Notes: a model not told the origin generated them from the letters alone. A DNA stretch of 64,000 bases from Leptospira noguchii serovar Panama str. CZ214 (GCF_000306255.2 NZ_AKWY02000021.1:90001-154000), one strand, 5' to 3'; numbered from the stretch's first letter, positions 1-15,298 are shown. A program made the numbers and translations.

Positions 1-1121
1 GTGATCACCTGACCATCCTGCAAAGACCAGGAAGTCCCATCTTTATAATACGAACCTACGTCGTGCACGTCCATGCCTAGATAGTGACTGGTTCTATGCA
101 TATAATATTTTTTGAATGTATTTTGCTCTAAAATGGAATCCATAGAACCTTCTAAAAGGTCTAAATCTTTCAAACCTTCTACAAGAGTTTTAACAGCTTG
201 ATTATGAATCGAAACAAATTCCACTCCCTCCTTCGTATTGGAAATGGCTTCTTTCTGCGCTTTTAAAACTACTTCATAGACTGCCTTTTGTTCGGAAGAA
301 AATTTTTTTCCCGCAGGAAAGTTACGAGTCACATCCGCAGTATAATATCCTTTTTCAGCTCCGCTGTCTACTAGTACAAGCTCCCCCTTTTTCAACTGAC
401 AGTTGTTAGACGTATAATGAAGAATAGTGGCGTTTTTTCCACTCGCGACGATATGTCCATAACCACCCCCCCAAGCCCCATGTTTTAAATATTCGGATTC
501 CAAAATTGCTTCAAGTTCGTATTCATACATTCCAGGTTTAGATTCTCTCATCAATCTTTCATGACCTAAAGCAGTGATTCTTACAGATTCTCGGAGGGCC
601 TCAATTTCCACAGTAGATTTAAACATCCTCATCCAGTGTAGAAAATCCGGAGTTTCAATTCTTTTAGGACCGAATTTACCTTCTCTGGATCTTTGATTGA
701 GAGAATAAATCCATTCTATGAGTTTAGAATCACGAACTAAATTCTTTCCAAAAAAATGAAACAAAGTATGTTGATTAACTAAAATTTCGTCCAGCTTCGA
801 TTCCCATTCGTTTATATCAAAGGATTCGTCCAAATCTAACAGTTCCTTTGCATTTTCTTTCCCGATTCTAATTCCGGTCCAGATTTCTTTTTCTTTGTCT
901 TTTGGAAGTACAAAAATCGATTTATAAGAATTTTTTAATATTAGAATTCCGTCCGATTCTTCAATACCAGTTAAATAATAATAATCGGAATCCTGACGGA
1001 ATTTATATTCTACGTCCCGATTTCGGATTAAATGAGAAGCCGCAAAGACGATCAAAACCTCTCCGTCTTTTAATTTTTTCTGAACTTTTTTGATTCGTTC
1101 CGCGTAAATGTATGGAGTCAT
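1..1121 (-). CDS. Xaa-Pro aminopeptidase, M24B family (3' end outside window)
   Basis: Reading the minus strand from the ATG at 1121 gives an open frame to the window edge, so the C-terminus is missing. The protein starts MTPYIYAERIKKVQ and carries an AMP_N-type N-terminal domain (DSDYYYLTGIEE), then a pita-bread metallopeptidase domain. The metal ligands are recognisable: DSGAEKGYYTADVTR supplies the two Asp residues, and HRTSHYLGMDVHD supplies the His region. The family is cytosolic and dimetal, and removes N-terminal residues preceding proline. The start codon overlaps the stop of the upstream glycosyltransferase as ATGA, so the two are probably translationally coupled. Family is clear; PepP rather than another M24B member is likely but not proven. 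Confidence 0.88.
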   Translation of the reverse strand, partial: MTPYIYAERIKKVQKKLKDGEVLIVFAASHLIRNRDVEYKFRQDSDYYYLTGIEESDGILILKNSYKSIFVLPKDKEKEIWTGIRIGKENAKELLDLDESFDINEWESKLDEILVNQHTLFHFFGKNLVRDSKLIEWIYSLNQRSREGKFGPKRIETPDFLHWMRMFKSTVEIEALRESVRITALGHERLMRESKPGMYEYELEAILESEYLKHGAWGGGYGHIVASGKNATILHYTSNNCQLKKGELVLVDSGAEKGYYTADVTRNFPAGKKFSSEQKAVYEVVLKAQKEAISNTKEGVEFVSIHNQAVKTLVEGLKDLDLLEGSMDSILEQNTFKKYYMHRTSHYLGMDVHDVGSYYKDGTSWSLQDGQVI

Positions 1122-2149
1122 TTTACATTTCCTTTTTCTAGTTGGACCGCCACTTTAAACATTTTGTCTGTATCTTGTTCTTTCATACAACGAAAATGTC
1201 CTTCGGGGCAAATTCTACCTCCGTGAATTCCACAGGGTCTACAAGAAAGCCCATGAATTTCAGAAATAAAAGAAAGATCAGCAAGAGGCGTATAACCAAA
1301 ATCAGGAACCGTAGCACCAAAAACTGCTAAAGTAGGAATATTAAATGCAGAAGCAAAATGAATCGGAGAAGAATCATTACTGATCATTAAAGCCGTTTTA
1401 GAAACTAAAAATGAAAGTTCGGGTAAATTTGTTTTTCCAGCAAAGTTAATTCCGTAACCGGAACCTACTTCTTCACAAAGATCTAAGTCCGCTTTCGATC
1501 CGATCAGAACCACTTTTTTCCCGGTTTCCTTGAAAATACGTTCTCCTAAAACTCTAAACTTAGAAGCAGGCATCCGTTTGGTTTCCCAGACAGAACTAGG
1601 CGCAAGTAAGACGTAATTTCCAGGTTCAAGTCCGTTCTCTTTCATCAAACCACAAATTCTGAAAATGGACTCATCTTTCCAATAAAGTTCAGGGCGTTTT
1701 GGAATATTAGAATATTCTTCTTTACTGTATAATAAGGAAAACAGCTTTTCTACTTCGTGTATTCCTAAAATAGGTCTTGGAATTTTTTTAGTCAGTAAAA
1801 AAGAAAAACCCGCGGATTTATATCCGATTCTTTCTTTGGCGCCGCTAGCAAATCCAATCAAAGTGGAACGAAAAGAAAAATGAGGCAAAATACAAAGTGT
1901 ATAATTTTCTTTTCTAAGGCTAAACAAAAAGGAAATAAATTTCCAAATAGATTTTTTAAATTCTTTTTTATCCAAAGGAATTAGTCGATCTATATAAGGA
2001 TTTGCCTCAAGTACACTTTCGGTTCCTTTATTAACCACAACCGTAAGATGTGAGTTTGGATATTTTCTTTTAACTTCCCTAAAGAAAGAAGTCGTTAAGA
2101 TCAAATCCCCTAAAAAAGCGGTTTGAATCAAAAGTATTTTTTCGATCAC
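1118..2149 (-). CDS. glycosyltransferase family 9 (heptosyltransferase-like)
   Basis: The N-terminus IEKILLIQTAFLGDLILTT is the classic GT9/WaaF opening, and the C-terminal half carries ISNDSSPIHFASAFNIPTLAVFG, the nucleotide-sugar-binding GT-B signature. Such enzymes add heptose or related sugars to the lipopolysaccharide core at the inner membrane. I prefer the GTG at 2149, which places the GT9 core at the N-terminus and lies just after the upstream thiolase-like stop; an in-frame start at 2188 would overlap that gene by 26 bp. It ends with a four-base overlap into the aminopeptidase gene. The three-gene minus-strand order (thiolase-like, GT9, aminopeptidase) is an operon by spacing only; no shared pathway is evident. 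Confidence 0.85.
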   Translation of the reverse strand: MIEKILLIQTAFLGDLILTTSFFREVKRKYPNSHLTVVVNKGTESVLEANPYIDRLIPLDKKEFKKSIWKFISFLFSLRKENYTLCILPHFSFRSTLIGFASGAKERIGYKSAGFSFLLTKKIPRPILGIHEVEKLFSLLYSKEEYSNIPKRPELYWKDESIFRICGLMKENGLEPGNYVLLAPSSVWETKRMPASKFRVLGERIFKETGKKVVLIGSKADLDLCEEVGSGYGINFAGKTNLPELSFLVSKTALMISNDSSPIHFASAFNIPTLAVFGATVPDFGYTPLADLSFISEIHGLSCRPCGIHGGRICPEGHFRCMKEQDTDKMFKVAVQLEKGNVK

Positions 2150-2162
2150 GTTCAATTCCGTT

Positions 2163-3281
<1,119 letters not shown>

Positions 3282-3291
3282 CGGGTCTATA

Positions 3292-3345
<54 letters not shown>

Positions 3346-3375
3346 TGACTTTTCATTCATGTTTATAAACTATCC

Positions 3376-3403
3376 TTGCAAAATTAAGAATGATTTTTAT
3401 ACT
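3376..3403 (+). promoter_or_regulatory. predicted sigma-70 promoter of bacterioferritin
   Basis: A -35-like TTGCAA (3376-3381) and a -10-like TATACT (3398-3403) are separated by 16 bp, and lie 24 bp upstream of the bfr ATG, which has a good AAGGAGA ribosome-binding site. No clear Fur/PerR box was identified by eye. Confidence 0.45.
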
Positions 3404-3425
3404 GAATGATCACAAGGAGAAACAA

Positions 3426-3890
<465 letters not shown>

Positions 3891-3894
<4 letters not shown>

Positions 3895-5141
3895 CAAATT
3901 TTAAAAAACCAATTCCTAAAAAATCCCTCCGGTTAAAATCACAAAGATCTGATAGAAAAAATTTTCCGAACGATCCAAAGCAAAAACAAAATCCTTTAAA
4001 ATCGGAATGGGATTTTTCAAAACCGGATTCTTTCGAATATCACGCTTCTTGTCCAGATGGTCTTTCTGGGCTGTTGCGAGAAGAAGTATTAGAAGCCGGT
4101 TTGAAGATTCTTTCCGAAAACAGAGGTGGAATTTTTTTTCAAGGTCCCACAAGGTCCTTAAAGGAATTTATTCTTTCTACTGGAATCGCGTCCGGAATTA
4201 GCATTTCGTTAAAATATTGGAGAGTAGAAAACCCGGAAGATCTTTACGATCAAGCACTTCAATTTCCTTTTGAGAAAATTCTAAGTTCAGAACATTCTTT
4301 AAGAATCGATTCGACTACTAAGGATTCGTTAAAGGACTCACGTTATGCGACATACAAATTGAAAGACGCAATTTTTGATCGTTTTCGTTCTAAGGGAAAA
4401 GAACCTCCAAAAATTTCTAGGGAAGAACCAGATTTTTTATTCTATCTACGCTCCCATTCTGACCACGCAAAACTTTCTTTAGGTTTAAACACAAGACCTC
4501 TGCAACAGAGAGGACACGGTAGAATCGGAGGAGAAGCGCCCATTCGAGAAATTCTTGCTTCCGCTTTGATTCGTTATTCTGGTTGGAACGCCAAATCACC
4601 GTTATACGACCCATTCTGCGGTTCTGGGACCGTAGTCGTTGAGGCAGCGCTCAAACTTCTATACGGAGGTCATACCAATTATAGAAGTTTGGCTTCTTCC
4701 CTTCCTTTTCAAAAACTTTTCGGACAACCAAATTTTAATGAGAATTTAAATTTTTCTTCGGAAGTAAAAATATTTGCTTCCGATTTAGATCCAAAAGCCC
4801 TTGGATTAGCTAAGTTAAACGCAAAAAATGCGGGAGTGGATCATTTGATTCATTTTTTCGAATCGGATGCGAAAATTTATGAAAACGATAAAAAAATTTA
4901 CGAAGGTTTTATAGTGACCAATCCTCCTTACGGAGTTCGTTTAGGAACTAAGGAAGAAGCCAAAGAAACTTACTTGGATTGGGGCAAAAAATTAAAAGAT
5001 CATTTTTCGGGAAATGTTCTTGCGATCGTTTGCGGAGATACTTCTCTTTTAGGTTTTCTAAAATTAAAAAAAAATAAAGAACAATCTTTGACGATTGGAA
5101 AGTTAAAAGGAAAATTAGTTGCCTACACCTTAGGTAGATAA
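3891..5141 (+). CDS. THUMP-domain class I RNA N2-guanine methyltransferase (RlmL-like)
   Basis: The order is a lysine/arginine-rich N-terminus of ~45 residues, a THUMP-like region (~50-160), then an UPF0020 methyltransferase domain with [16 protein letters not shown] (SAM-binding motif I) and the catalytic [10 protein letters not shown] (NPPY). These enzymes make m2G in 23S rRNA or tRNA. At 416 residues it lacks the second methyltransferase module of the E. coli RlmKL fusion. It starts with GTG inside the bfr stop (GTGA overlap), the only initiator that keeps the family N-terminal region, and is followed after 15 bp by the acetyltransferase gene. Confidence 0.88.
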
Positions 5142-5156
5142 TCCAATCGATTCAAA

Positions 5157-6272
5157 ATGAATCATCAAGAAATTCTACTGAAACTTTTAGAAGTCACTGA
5201 GAATACTCAAGATTCGTTTCAATTTTTAAAACGATTCCGTTCAATCGAACCAGAAAAGTTTGCGGTGATCTATGCAGATTCCGCTACTCTGATGGAATCG
5301 GCAGAAGCTCTTCTTTATAACCTTAAACTACTTCACAAGTTGGATTTATTCCCAGTTGTAGTTTTAGATAAGGATGGAATTTCTTATACCAATCTATTCT
5401 ATAGAAATCAAAATAAAGATGATACACCCTCAATTTTACCAGGAAAATTATTCCGACATCCCCAGAATTTAACGGATGCGGTTCACTCCGCTCTGAATGA
5501 AGAAAAACTTCCTGTTTTTATCGCTGAGGAAAAAGGTCAGGTTCTTTTAGATTTTTTGACTAAACTTTGTTCGATTCTTCATACTAAAAAATTGGTTCAT
5601 CTTTATTCTAGAGGTGGGATTTATTTAAAAGGAAATAAAATTTCCATTTTCGACGTTAATTCCTCCATAAAACCAGATCCAGAAGACAAATCTATTTTAT
5701 CTGTTTGTTTAGAACTTTATAAAAATGTAAAGGATAAGGATTTTGAAATCGCGGTAACTTCTGCGTCTTCGCTTCTTAAAGAATTATTTACAATCAAAGG
5801 AAGTGGAACTCTTTTAAGAAGAAAGAATCGTATCGATTTTTTTGAAAATCCTCTTACCGTCTCAAGTGAAAAGTTAAATCTTTTGATCGAAAAGGCATTT
5901 CAAAAATCTCTTAAAAAAAATTTTTGGAATCAGGAATTCTCTGGAATTCTTTTAGAATCTGAATTCAAAGGATGTGCCTTAGTAAAAAATACTTCTTTTG
6001 GTACTTTTCTTTCTAAGTTTGCGGTAGATGAAATTGCAAGAGGAGAAGGAGTTGGAAGAGATATTTGGGACGAACTGATTTATAGATTTCCAATTTTATT
6101 TTGGAGAGCAAGAAAAGAAAATACGATTTCAAAATGGTATATGAAGGTATGCGACGGTATGCAAAAAGAAGGAATTTGGATTTACTTCTGGATCGGAGTT
6201 CAAGAAATTCACGTTCCTAATATTTGTTCTTTTCTTAAAAACCTCCCGGAAGATATGTCGAACGATCCATAG
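5157..6272 (+). CDS. N-acetylglutamate synthase, vertebrate-like (kinase-fold + DUF619 NAT domain)
   Basis: The C-terminal ~140 residues contain [20 protein letters not shown] and [20 protein letters not shown], the hallmark of the DUF619 GNAT domain of vertebrate-like N-acetylglutamate synthases and fused kinase/synthases. The N-terminal ~220 residues are a degenerate amino-acid-kinase-like domain without the usual glycine-rich phosphate loop. The expected reaction is acetyl-CoA plus L-glutamate to N-acetylglutamate, the first step of arginine synthesis. The DUF619 assignment is strong; loss of kinase activity is inferred from missing motifs. It probably shares a transcript with bfr and the RNA methyltransferase (15-bp gap). 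Confidence 0.75.
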   Translation: MNHQEILLKLLEVTENTQDSFQFLKRFRSIEPEKFAVIYADSATLMESAEALLYNLKLLHKLDLFPVVVLDKDGISYTNLFYRNQNKDDTPSILPGKLFRHPQNLTDAVHSALNEEKLPVFIAEEKGQVLLDFLTKLCSILHTKKLVHLYSRGGIYLKGNKISIFDVNSSIKPDPEDKSILSVCLELYKNVKDKDFEIAVTSASSLLKELFTIKGSGTLLRRKNRIDFFENPLTVSSEKLNLLIEKAFQKSLKKNFWNQEFSGILLESEFKGCALVKNTSFGTFLSKFAVDEIARGEGVGRDIWDELIYRFPILFWRARKENTISKWYMKVCDGMQKEGIWIYFWIGVQEIHVPNICSFLKNLPEDMSNDP

Positions 6273-6566
6273 AAATCGAGACAAACAAAAGCCGCAAAGA
6301 AATGTCGGCGTTGTTTCTCAGAGTTAGCTGCAATAATAAAGCGCTTGAATTCTGTAAGTGATCAAATTTACGTATAAATATTTGAATCTAAAAATAAATC
6401 TGTCGGGAATTATAAAACTGATTCATAAAATTACTCAAAACTATTATAGAAAATCTAAATTCTATCTCTAAAATTAACATTCCTCTCAAAATTTATGATA
6501 CTCCACTCATATATAGAGACATCAATAAAATAAAGCAGTTGAATTTTTTAAATAAGATTCAAAAAA

Positions 6567-6923
6567 ATGAATCTTACTATGCAAACATTAGTTTTTTTAT
6601 ACGACGGAGAATGTTCTTTTTGCACAGACTTAGCCACAAAGTTACAAAGTCTAAATCTAAATTCTAAAATTAGATTTAGATCTTTTCGAGATTTTACAGA
6701 AAAAGAACTCAAAGAAATCCATCCTACCCTAAACACACACATAGCAGAAGGAAACGTCCAAATGATCGCAAACGGAAGAAGATACCCAGGATTTTTTGCG
6801 GTTCGAAAACTAAGTCATTCTCTAAAAGGATACCGCTGGTTTTCCCCTTTTCTTTATCTTCCTTTGGTTCCGATTTTCGGAATGATAGGAATGATCTTTT
6901 TAAAGTTTTTGAAAAGCCGTTAG
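6567..6923 (+). CDS. DCC-family thiol-disulfide oxidoreductase (DUF393)
   Basis: Small protein opening with [17 protein letters not shown], the D-x2-C-x2-C signature that names the DCC family, followed by a C-terminal hydrophobic stretch ([21 protein letters not shown]). The CxxC suggests redox activity, but no substrate is known for most members. The in-frame ATG at 6579 (MQTLVF) is an alternative start. The 3' end runs 24 bp into the convergently transcribed haem-oxygenase-like gene. Confidence 0.85.
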   Translation: MNLTMQTLVFLYDGECSFCTDLATKLQSLNLNSKIRFRSFRDFTEKELKEIHPTLNTHIAEGNVQMIANGRRYPGFFAVRKLSHSLKGYRWFSPFLYLPLVPIFGMIGMIFLKFLKSR

Positions 6924-7583
6924 ACCTTCGTAAAACATAAGTCTAGCATCCAAAGCTAGACGGTTTCCTTCCATTACTTTATTACGTTTTTCTTCCGTAT
7001 CCGCTACGGCTTCGATCAAACGAAATAGTTTTTCCGAATGGGATTCGTCCGCATTAAGATTTACCTGAAAGAATTTTCCTTCTGGCAAAACAATCCTTTC
7101 CCTCAGATCCAGGTAAGATTTAAACATTCTAGAATATTCTAATTTAAGCAAATACTCATTTGCAGGTCCGAGAGCGCCCAATGCGGAATAAAAATCTGAA
7201 GTAGTAATCTTCTGCATCAGATCAAGATAAAAAATCGTTTCTGGAAGTATATGTTTTTCATGAACAACTTCTCCCATGTCCGAAAGAAATTTTTTCAAAA
7301 TAAAAACGTGAGAATCCTCAACGTTTCCTTCTCCCAATTCTTCCCAGATATTGGAGACGAGCACAATCTTAGCTTCCACAGAATCACAAATTGCAGCTGT
7401 ATTTAAAAACCAATTTACGAAGTCTACACTGACAAAATATTCCTGACGAAGCCAAAGAAGTAGATCTTCTTTTTCCATTCTACTTTCTTTTTTTTCCAAC
7501 CAACGATTGGTAGTTAACACCGGATGATTTCGGACTAATTCTTCCAAAATGTTTCGAAAAGAAGCGGAAGTTACGGTCTGCAT
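6900..7583 (-). CDS. haem-oxygenase-like diiron oxidase family protein
   Basis: An all-helical 227-residue protein resembling the iron-containing redox enzyme / TenA-PqqC-CADD superfamily. Ligand-like residues: Glu81 in IWEELGEG, His92 in VEDSHVFIL, Glu143 in [11 protein letters not shown], and a C-terminal segment [12 protein letters not shown] giving Asp179 and His182. In well-studied members this last helix reads His-x3-Asp-x2-His; here the first position is Asn175, so one iron ligand may be missing. Relatives fragment or oxidise amino acids and fatty acids (BesC, UndA, CADD). It is last in the operon with the ATP-grasp (12-bp gap) and KamA-like genes. Substrate unknown. Confidence 0.75.
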   Translation of the reverse strand: MQTVTSASFRNILEELVRNHPVLTTNRWLEKKESRMEKEDLLLWLRQEYFVSVDFVNWFLNTAAICDSVEAKIVLVSNIWEELGEGNVEDSHVFILKKFLSDMGEVVHEKHILPETIFYLDLMQKITTSDFYSALGALGPANEYLLKLEYSRMFKSYLDLRERIVLPEGKFFQVNLNADESHSEKLFRLIEAVADTEEKRNKVMEGNRLALDARLMFYEGLTAFQKL

Positions 7584-7595
7584 AAATCTATAATT

Positions 7596-9937
<2,342 letters not shown>

Positions 9938-10020
9938 CCTGGTTGTTCCTATTTTCTTCGAGTCCGAGGAAAATCAAGCAAAGGTTGTCAAAAGGATTCG
10001 TTTTCTAAAACTGTCCTTAG

Positions 10021-10695
10021 ATGGCTGTTTTTTCAGGAGAATCTCTCCAAGCTCTTGCATTCGATGTAGATGGTACTCTCTTTTCGTCCGAAGGGATCAT
10101 TCTTGAAGTCTATCGAGATTCGATTCTAAATTTTTCCAAAACCTCCGGAATCCAAATCGAACTTCCCTCTCGAGATCGAATCATGTCAGAAATAGGCAAA
10201 CCGGTTAAGACCATATTCTTGAACCTTCTTCCTCAACTGAATGAAGAACAAAGAGACAGTATCTCCGATAGTGTGCTTCGTTTTCTTTGCGATAGAATTA
10301 AAAAAGGAGAAGGAGAATTTTATCCCAATGTTCCGGAAACGATAGAAACTCTGGCTCAAAAAGGTTATCGGATTTTAGCAGCCTCAAACGGAAGAAGGCC
10401 TTATATCGAAACCATACTTGAAGTTTCTGGAATTCTTTCTAAATTCGAGCCGATCTTGGTTTTAGATAACGAACGAATCTGCACCAAAGCAGAAATTTTA
10501 GAAGAGTATATAAAACTCTACCATCTTAAACCAAACCAAATTCTAATGATTGGAGACAGACTTTCCGATCATGAAGCCGCCAGACAAAATGGTTGTCCTT
10601 TTGCGTTTTGTACCTATGGACATGCTCCCGAAGGAGAAATTCCGGACTTCGATTTAAAACTTAAAAACCTTTCAGATTTGAACGAAGTACTCTGA
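10021..10695 (+). CDS. HAD-superfamily hydrolase (phosphoglycolate-phosphatase-like)
   Basis: The N-terminus [14 protein letters not shown] is HAD motif I with both catalytic Asp residues. [11 protein letters not shown] resembles motif II, and [17 protein letters not shown] is motif IV with metal-binding Asp. A helical cap of ~75 residues between motifs I and II gives subclass I, as in Gph. Substrate cannot be set from sequence. It is followed 43 bp later by the GerMN gene on the same strand. Confidence 0.85.
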   Translation: MAVFSGESLQALAFDVDGTLFSSEGIILEVYRDSILNFSKTSGIQIELPSRDRIMSEIGKPVKTIFLNLLPQLNEEQRDSISDSVLRFLCDRIKKGEGEFYPNVPETIETLAQKGYRILAASNGRRPYIETILEVSGILSKFEPILVLDNERICTKAEILEEYIKLYHLKPNQILMIGDRLSDHEAARQNGCPFAFCTYGHAPEGEIPDFDLKLKNLSDLNEVL

Positions 10696-10738
10696 TTTTT
10701 ACCTGCATAGAATCCGTTTTTTTTCCGAAAATGAAAGT

Positions 10739-11548
10739 GTGCCGGATTCCGAAAAAAGAAAAAATATCATCTTCATTCTCACCGGAATTATTTTTACGTT
10801 AGTGCTCTTGGATAAAAGCACGGGCTCCGGATTTTCTATTTCCGGTGAAGGATTTAATTTTAATAATATAGGAAAATTGAACCCAAAATCTTACTCGTCT
10901 TCAAAAGAAAATTTCAATCACAAAGAAATGATGGACCAGGCAGAAGAAGAAATTCTAGAAGAACTTCTTCGAAATGGAGATATACAAACCTCTGCAGATT
11001 TATCCAACTCCATCGAAGAAGATTTAAACGAAGACGTTCCAGTTTTAGAACCTCCCGCAATTTCTATCGATTCCACAAACGAACCCGATTTTCCGATTCC
11101 TTCCGAAAAAGGAGAATTATCTCTTTTTTTTCTGAAGTTTTATGGTAAAGGTAGTAAAAGTCATTCCAGACTTGTAAAGGTGCTTAGACTTTCCAAAGGC
11201 GGAGATCGGGTGAAATTGATCTTAAATTCTTTGATCGCCGGACCTGTTTCTCAAGAAAAAGAAAAAGGGATCCTGAATTCTATTCCACAAAGTTTACGTT
11301 ACGACGATAATTATAGAATTGAGAAAGGAATTCTTAAACTTTCCCTAAGCAACGATCTGGAAAAAGAAGCCGGTCCCGAAATTCTAAAAGATAGAATTGA
11401 CCAACTTACTTATAGTCTTATGGAAAATCTTCCCATCCAGGGAGTTCAACTTAAAATTAATGGTAGATTTGTACGTTCTTTAGGCGGAGAAGGATTGCCA
11501 TTACCCTCTCTTCTGACAAAAAACCCTAGAAAGATAGTCGTTTTTTAA
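10739..11548 (+). CDS. GerMN-domain membrane-anchored protein
   Basis: A single N-terminal hydrophobic segment ([16 protein letters not shown], ~10-25) is followed by an acidic low-complexity linker (~50-125) rich in Glu/Asp and a C-terminal GerMN-like domain (~130-255) with [20 protein letters not shown] and a conserved IPQSLRYDD region. GerMN domains occur in spore and cell-envelope proteins such as LpqB and GerM; their ligand is uncertain. Translation must begin at GTG 10739; the ATG at 10731 is in another frame. Probably exposed on the periplasmic side of the inner membrane. Confidence 0.72.
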   Translation: MPDSEKRKNIIFILTGIIFTLVLLDKSTGSGFSISGEGFNFNNIGKLNPKSYSSSKENFNHKEMMDQAEEEILEELLRNGDIQTSADLSNSIEEDLNEDVPVLEPPAISIDSTNEPDFPIPSEKGELSLFFLKFYGKGSKSHSRLVKVLRLSKGGDRVKLILNSLIAGPVSQEKEKGILNSIPQSLRYDDNYRIEKGILKLSLSNDLEKEAGPEILKDRIDQLTYSLMENLPIQGVQLKINGRFVRSLGGEGLPLPSLLTKNPRKIVVF

Positions 11549-11663
11549 TCGTCAAAAAACGAGTAACAACAAATGGACATGATAGAATTATAAATCCTGA
11601 TTGTTTATACAAAACCATTTTTGAAAATAAGGAAGTTAGGTCGTCCGATCTTTTGTAAAACAG

Positions 11664-12876
11664 ATGAGACTTTCTTCGGGAAATAACCAAAAAATAAAAC
11701 TACTCGCTAGAAGAGTTTTCTTCAATCCGTTCCCAGACGATTATTTGAGAATCTATCAACCGGACGTTCGAAGAGCCACGACTATCTATTTCTTTTTTTG
11801 TATCGGGATCAGCTTTCTTTCTTTTTTAATTCCAGACGGAGCTTCTTTGTTTGGGAAAGAAAACCAAATTTTAGTATATTCCCGTTTAACTGTTTTACTT
11901 TTATCTACATTCTTCGCATTTCTGCTTATAAAATGGAGGCCTTTTTTTAGAAGAAGAATCGAAAGATACAGTATTTTGTCTTCAGGAGTAATCGTGTTTT
12001 CCATTCTCCCCTATGTTTTTTTGGATCCAGAAAGAATGGAACTCTACTTTCATTTTTATACAACTTTAGTTGTAAGTGGAAATATTCTTCTTTGGCTTAC
12101 CGGAACAACCGTAGTCATTTTTAACGCACTCTTTTATTTTTCTCTGGTTGTATGTACGTCTTTAACCGGAAACAAAAACGTGTTTCAACACGATTTTGCA
12201 AACGTACTCATTTATCTTTTTACTGGAATTTTTGGAAACCTTCTGATCAATTTTTGGAGGGTAATGGACCATAGAGCCAAAAAGAAACTTCAGAAAGTTG
12301 TAAGTAAACTCAGAGATAAAAATATTCAGATCGAAAAAATTTCCAAGGTGGACGAACTCACTAGTCTTTACAACCGAAGGTATTTGATCGAACAATTTGA
12401 ATTATTTCTTAAAAGAGCACAACGTTATCGTTTTTCTCTCGCGATGATCATCTTAGATATGGATTATCTAAAAGAGATCAACGATTCTTACGGACATTTA
12501 GCTGGAGATCTATCTCTTCGTACAATTTCAGACGTGATGAAACAAAGAGTCAGAGCTACAGACATCTGTTCTCGAATTGGTGGAGATGAATTTTGTATTC
12601 TTTTAGATGCGATCAAAAAAGAAGACCTGGTTCAACTCTGCGAAAAATTAAGAATGGAAGTCGCCGAAAAAGAATTATCCTATCGGACCCAAAAAGGAAG
12701 TCCGGTTAAAATTACGGTTTCCATCGGTGCTTGTATCTTTGGTCCCGGAGAAGAATTCAGTTTTGACGACATCTATCATTCCATAGATTCAGCTCTTTAT
12801 GAATCTAAAAAAAAGGGAAGAAACAGAGTTTCTTTTATAGAACCGATCCGTTACTTTCCCAGAGAATATCCGGGAA

Positions 12877-12893
<17 letters not shown>
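11664..12893 (+). CDS. membrane diguanylate cyclase (GGDEF)
   Basis: Six hydrophobic segments span about residues 33-195, then a short coiled linker ([20 protein letters not shown]), then a full GGDEF domain beginning [13 protein letters not shown]. The active-site loop [11 protein letters not shown] is intact at about residues 304-314, so cyclic-di-GMP synthesis is expected. An inhibitory I-site is also present: RATD lies exactly five residues before GGDEF. The membrane part matches no sensor domain I can name. The 3' end overlaps the convergent lipoprotein gene by 17 bp. Confidence 0.92.
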
Positions 12894-13245
<352 letters not shown>

Positions 13246-13390
13246 CTTTCCTTCCTTTATAAGTGTTTTCGAAATATTTACATATCAATTTTTTAGCAAA
13301 AATAAAAGTCGATCCAGGTTTGTATCTGACAAGTGAGATTCAAACTTTCGATTGAAACGCTAAAATGAATTCCATTTATATATTTCAACT

Positions 13391-14494
13391 CTAAACAAGA
13401 TCTACAATCAGCTCGTTTTCGTATCGGTCATAGTTATAGAGAAGATCCCTTCGTTTAGGGACAAACCCACCTTCTTTTAAAAACTTCACCGCTTCTTTTT
13501 CGGTTTTTAGTCCGTAAGAACGCAAAACATTTTCTTCTATAACCACAGAAGATATATCATCCGCACCGCTTGTGAGAGCCAGTTGCCCGACTCCTTTTCC
13601 AAGTACCATCACCGAAGTTTCAATATGTAAAATGTTATCCAAAAAAATTCTACAAATTCCAAGAACCTTTAGATATTCCTGTGTTGAAACTGCACGTACT
13701 TTGAATCGTTTGGTTTGTGGTTGAAAGGTCCAAGGAATAAAAGATAAAAATCCTCCGGTTCTATCTTGAAGATTTCGCACAACGTTTAAATGTTCGATCA
13801 CTTCTTCTTGAGTTTCTTCCGAACCGAATACTATATTTGCACTTCCTGGAAGCCCAACTTCATGACAAGTTTCCATCGCACGGACCCATTCCTCTGTGGT
13901 CGCTTTTTTAGGCGATATGATATTTCTCATTCTGTCCGTTAAAATCTCTGCTCCTGCTCCAGGAACAGAATCCAGCCCAGTTTGTTTTAAAACCTGAAGC
14001 ACTTCCTTTAGCGGAAGTCCGGTAATTTTTTCTAAGTTGATAATTTCTACCGGAGAAAATGCACGAATATGCATATACGGATATTTCTTTTTTACAGTTG
14101 AAATGACACTCAGATAATAATCGAAAGGCAGATCTGGATAGACCCCTCCTTGTAAAAACATTTGATCAGCACCTTCACCGACCGCATAGTCCATCTTCTC
14201 TAAAATTTCTTCTACAGATAACACATAACCTTTACCATTTCCAATCTCATCCATAAAAGAACAAAAACTACATTCTACATTGCAGTAATTTGTATAATTC
14301 ACAACCCGAAACATTGTATAACTAGCGTATTGATGAGATAGAATTTTTTCTCGGAGCGAACGCGCAGTCGCCATGATCTTAAGATGATCCCCTTCTCGAT
14401 ACAAAGCCAAGGCCTCTTCGGGAGAAATCCGATTTCCATCCAATGCTTTTTCCAATATACGATCTGTGGGTTGAGATGAAAAAATAGAAGCCAC
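13391..14494 (-). CDS. mqnC: cyclic dehypoxanthinyl futalosine synthase (MqnC)
   Basis: Radical SAM enzyme of the futalosine route to menaquinone; it cyclises dehypoxanthine futalosine. Cys71, Cys75 and Cys78 in [11 protein letters not shown] bind the 4Fe-4S cluster. [26 protein letters not shown] and the C-terminal [15 protein letters not shown] are MqnC-type features; the last distinguishes it from MqnE. At 367 residues it has normal length. The nearby membrane EtfD-like protein, which would reduce menaquinone, is consistent with a menaquinone-based respiratory chain. Confidence 0.9.
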   Translation of the reverse strand: MASIFSSQPTDRILEKALDGNRISPEEALALYREGDHLKIMATARSLREKILSHQYASYTMFRVVNYTNYCNVECSFCSFMDEIGNGKGYVLSVEEILEKMDYAVGEGADQMFLQGGVYPDLPFDYYLSVISTVKKKYPYMHIRAFSPVEIINLEKITGLPLKEVLQVLKQTGLDSVPGAGAEILTDRMRNIISPKKATTEEWVRAMETCHEVGLPGSANIVFGSEETQEEVIEHLNVVRNLQDRTGGFLSFIPWTFQPQTKRFKVRAVSTQEYLKVLGICRIFLDNILHIETSVMVLGKGVGQLALTSGADDISSVVIEENVLRSYGLKTEKEAVKFLKEGGFVPKRRDLLYNYDRYENELIVDLV

Positions 14495-15175
14495 GTTTAC
14501 TCCTTAGGATCCAGTCATCTAAAAAAGATCCAAATGGTTTCAATAATTGAATCTTTTTTCTAAAACTTTAAAAAATACAGACTTTAAATGATCACACTTC
14601 AATCTTTGGACCAATTCCGAATTTTGCACCTTCTTTTTAGGTTTCCATTTTACTTCTAACTCTATAAATGACTGAACTTTTGAATGACAAAATTTTAGTT
14701 GTAAAAGAGAATTTGTCCCAATTTTTAATCGATCCAATTCTTTCTTTGTGAAATGGATCGATTTGTTCTAATTGGCAGCTTTTACATTTTTAAGTCTTGG
14801 TAAATTTCTAAGTCTTTTTTAAAATAGAGTTGTTGAAAAATTCTATGTCCAGTTTAACAAAATTGCTTCAATTGACCGTTCCTATCAAAGATAAACTGAT
14901 GGAGAATTAATTTTTTAACAACTCTAATGTATCTTTGTAAAACTTTCTTATCTTTTTATCCTAAGTAATTTTGAAAAATTACGGCTTATGACGAAGATAC
15001 TATAAAAATAATACTATGGGTTTGTTAAAAAGTTAGAATGCAAAATCTACTTTAAAAAAGACGTAAATTCCCGGGCTTAACTCATCTTTCGAAAACTTCT
15101 ATCTTCATAAAAATTGATCGTTTATTTTTAGTACCGTTTTCATGGTCTTTGTAATAAAACCCAAACATAATTAAC
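14495..15175. other. intergenic stretch without a supported gene
   Basis: AT-rich spacer between mqnC and the first 61-bp direct repeat. It holds MITE-1 copy A (listed separately). A 65-codon minus-strand frame at 14540-14737 has no recognisable similarity or ribosome-binding site. I see nothing else supportable. Confidence 0.4.
14827..14924. repeat. MITE-1 copy A
   Basis: 98-bp element with inverted ends GAGTTGTTGAAAAATT and TTTTTTAACAACTC, flanked on both sides by TA. The internal ACAAAATTGCTTCAATTGAC is the family core in forward orientation. Confidence 0.85.
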
Positions 15176-15236
15176 GATCAACCCTATCACCGATTTCTCA
15201 CCTAACGGATTCTTTTGTAGTTAAAACGGATCTTCT
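15176..15236. repeat. 61-bp direct repeat, left copy
   Basis: Begins GATCAACCCTATCACCG and ends ACGGATCTTCT. It is identical to 19376-19436, exactly 4,200 bp away, in the same orientation. The two copies bound the IS3 remnant and both glycosyltransferase-type genes. Confidence 0.9.
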
Positions 15237-15298
15237 GAGATGGAGTTCCCAAATTAGTGAACGGATTCGTGCAAAAGTAAAAGAATAAAAAAGCATTC

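Noticed and set aside
14540..14737. 65-codon minus-strand frame between mqnC and MITE-1 copy A
   Set aside because: Lys-rich with no recognisable family, no start signal; likely chance.
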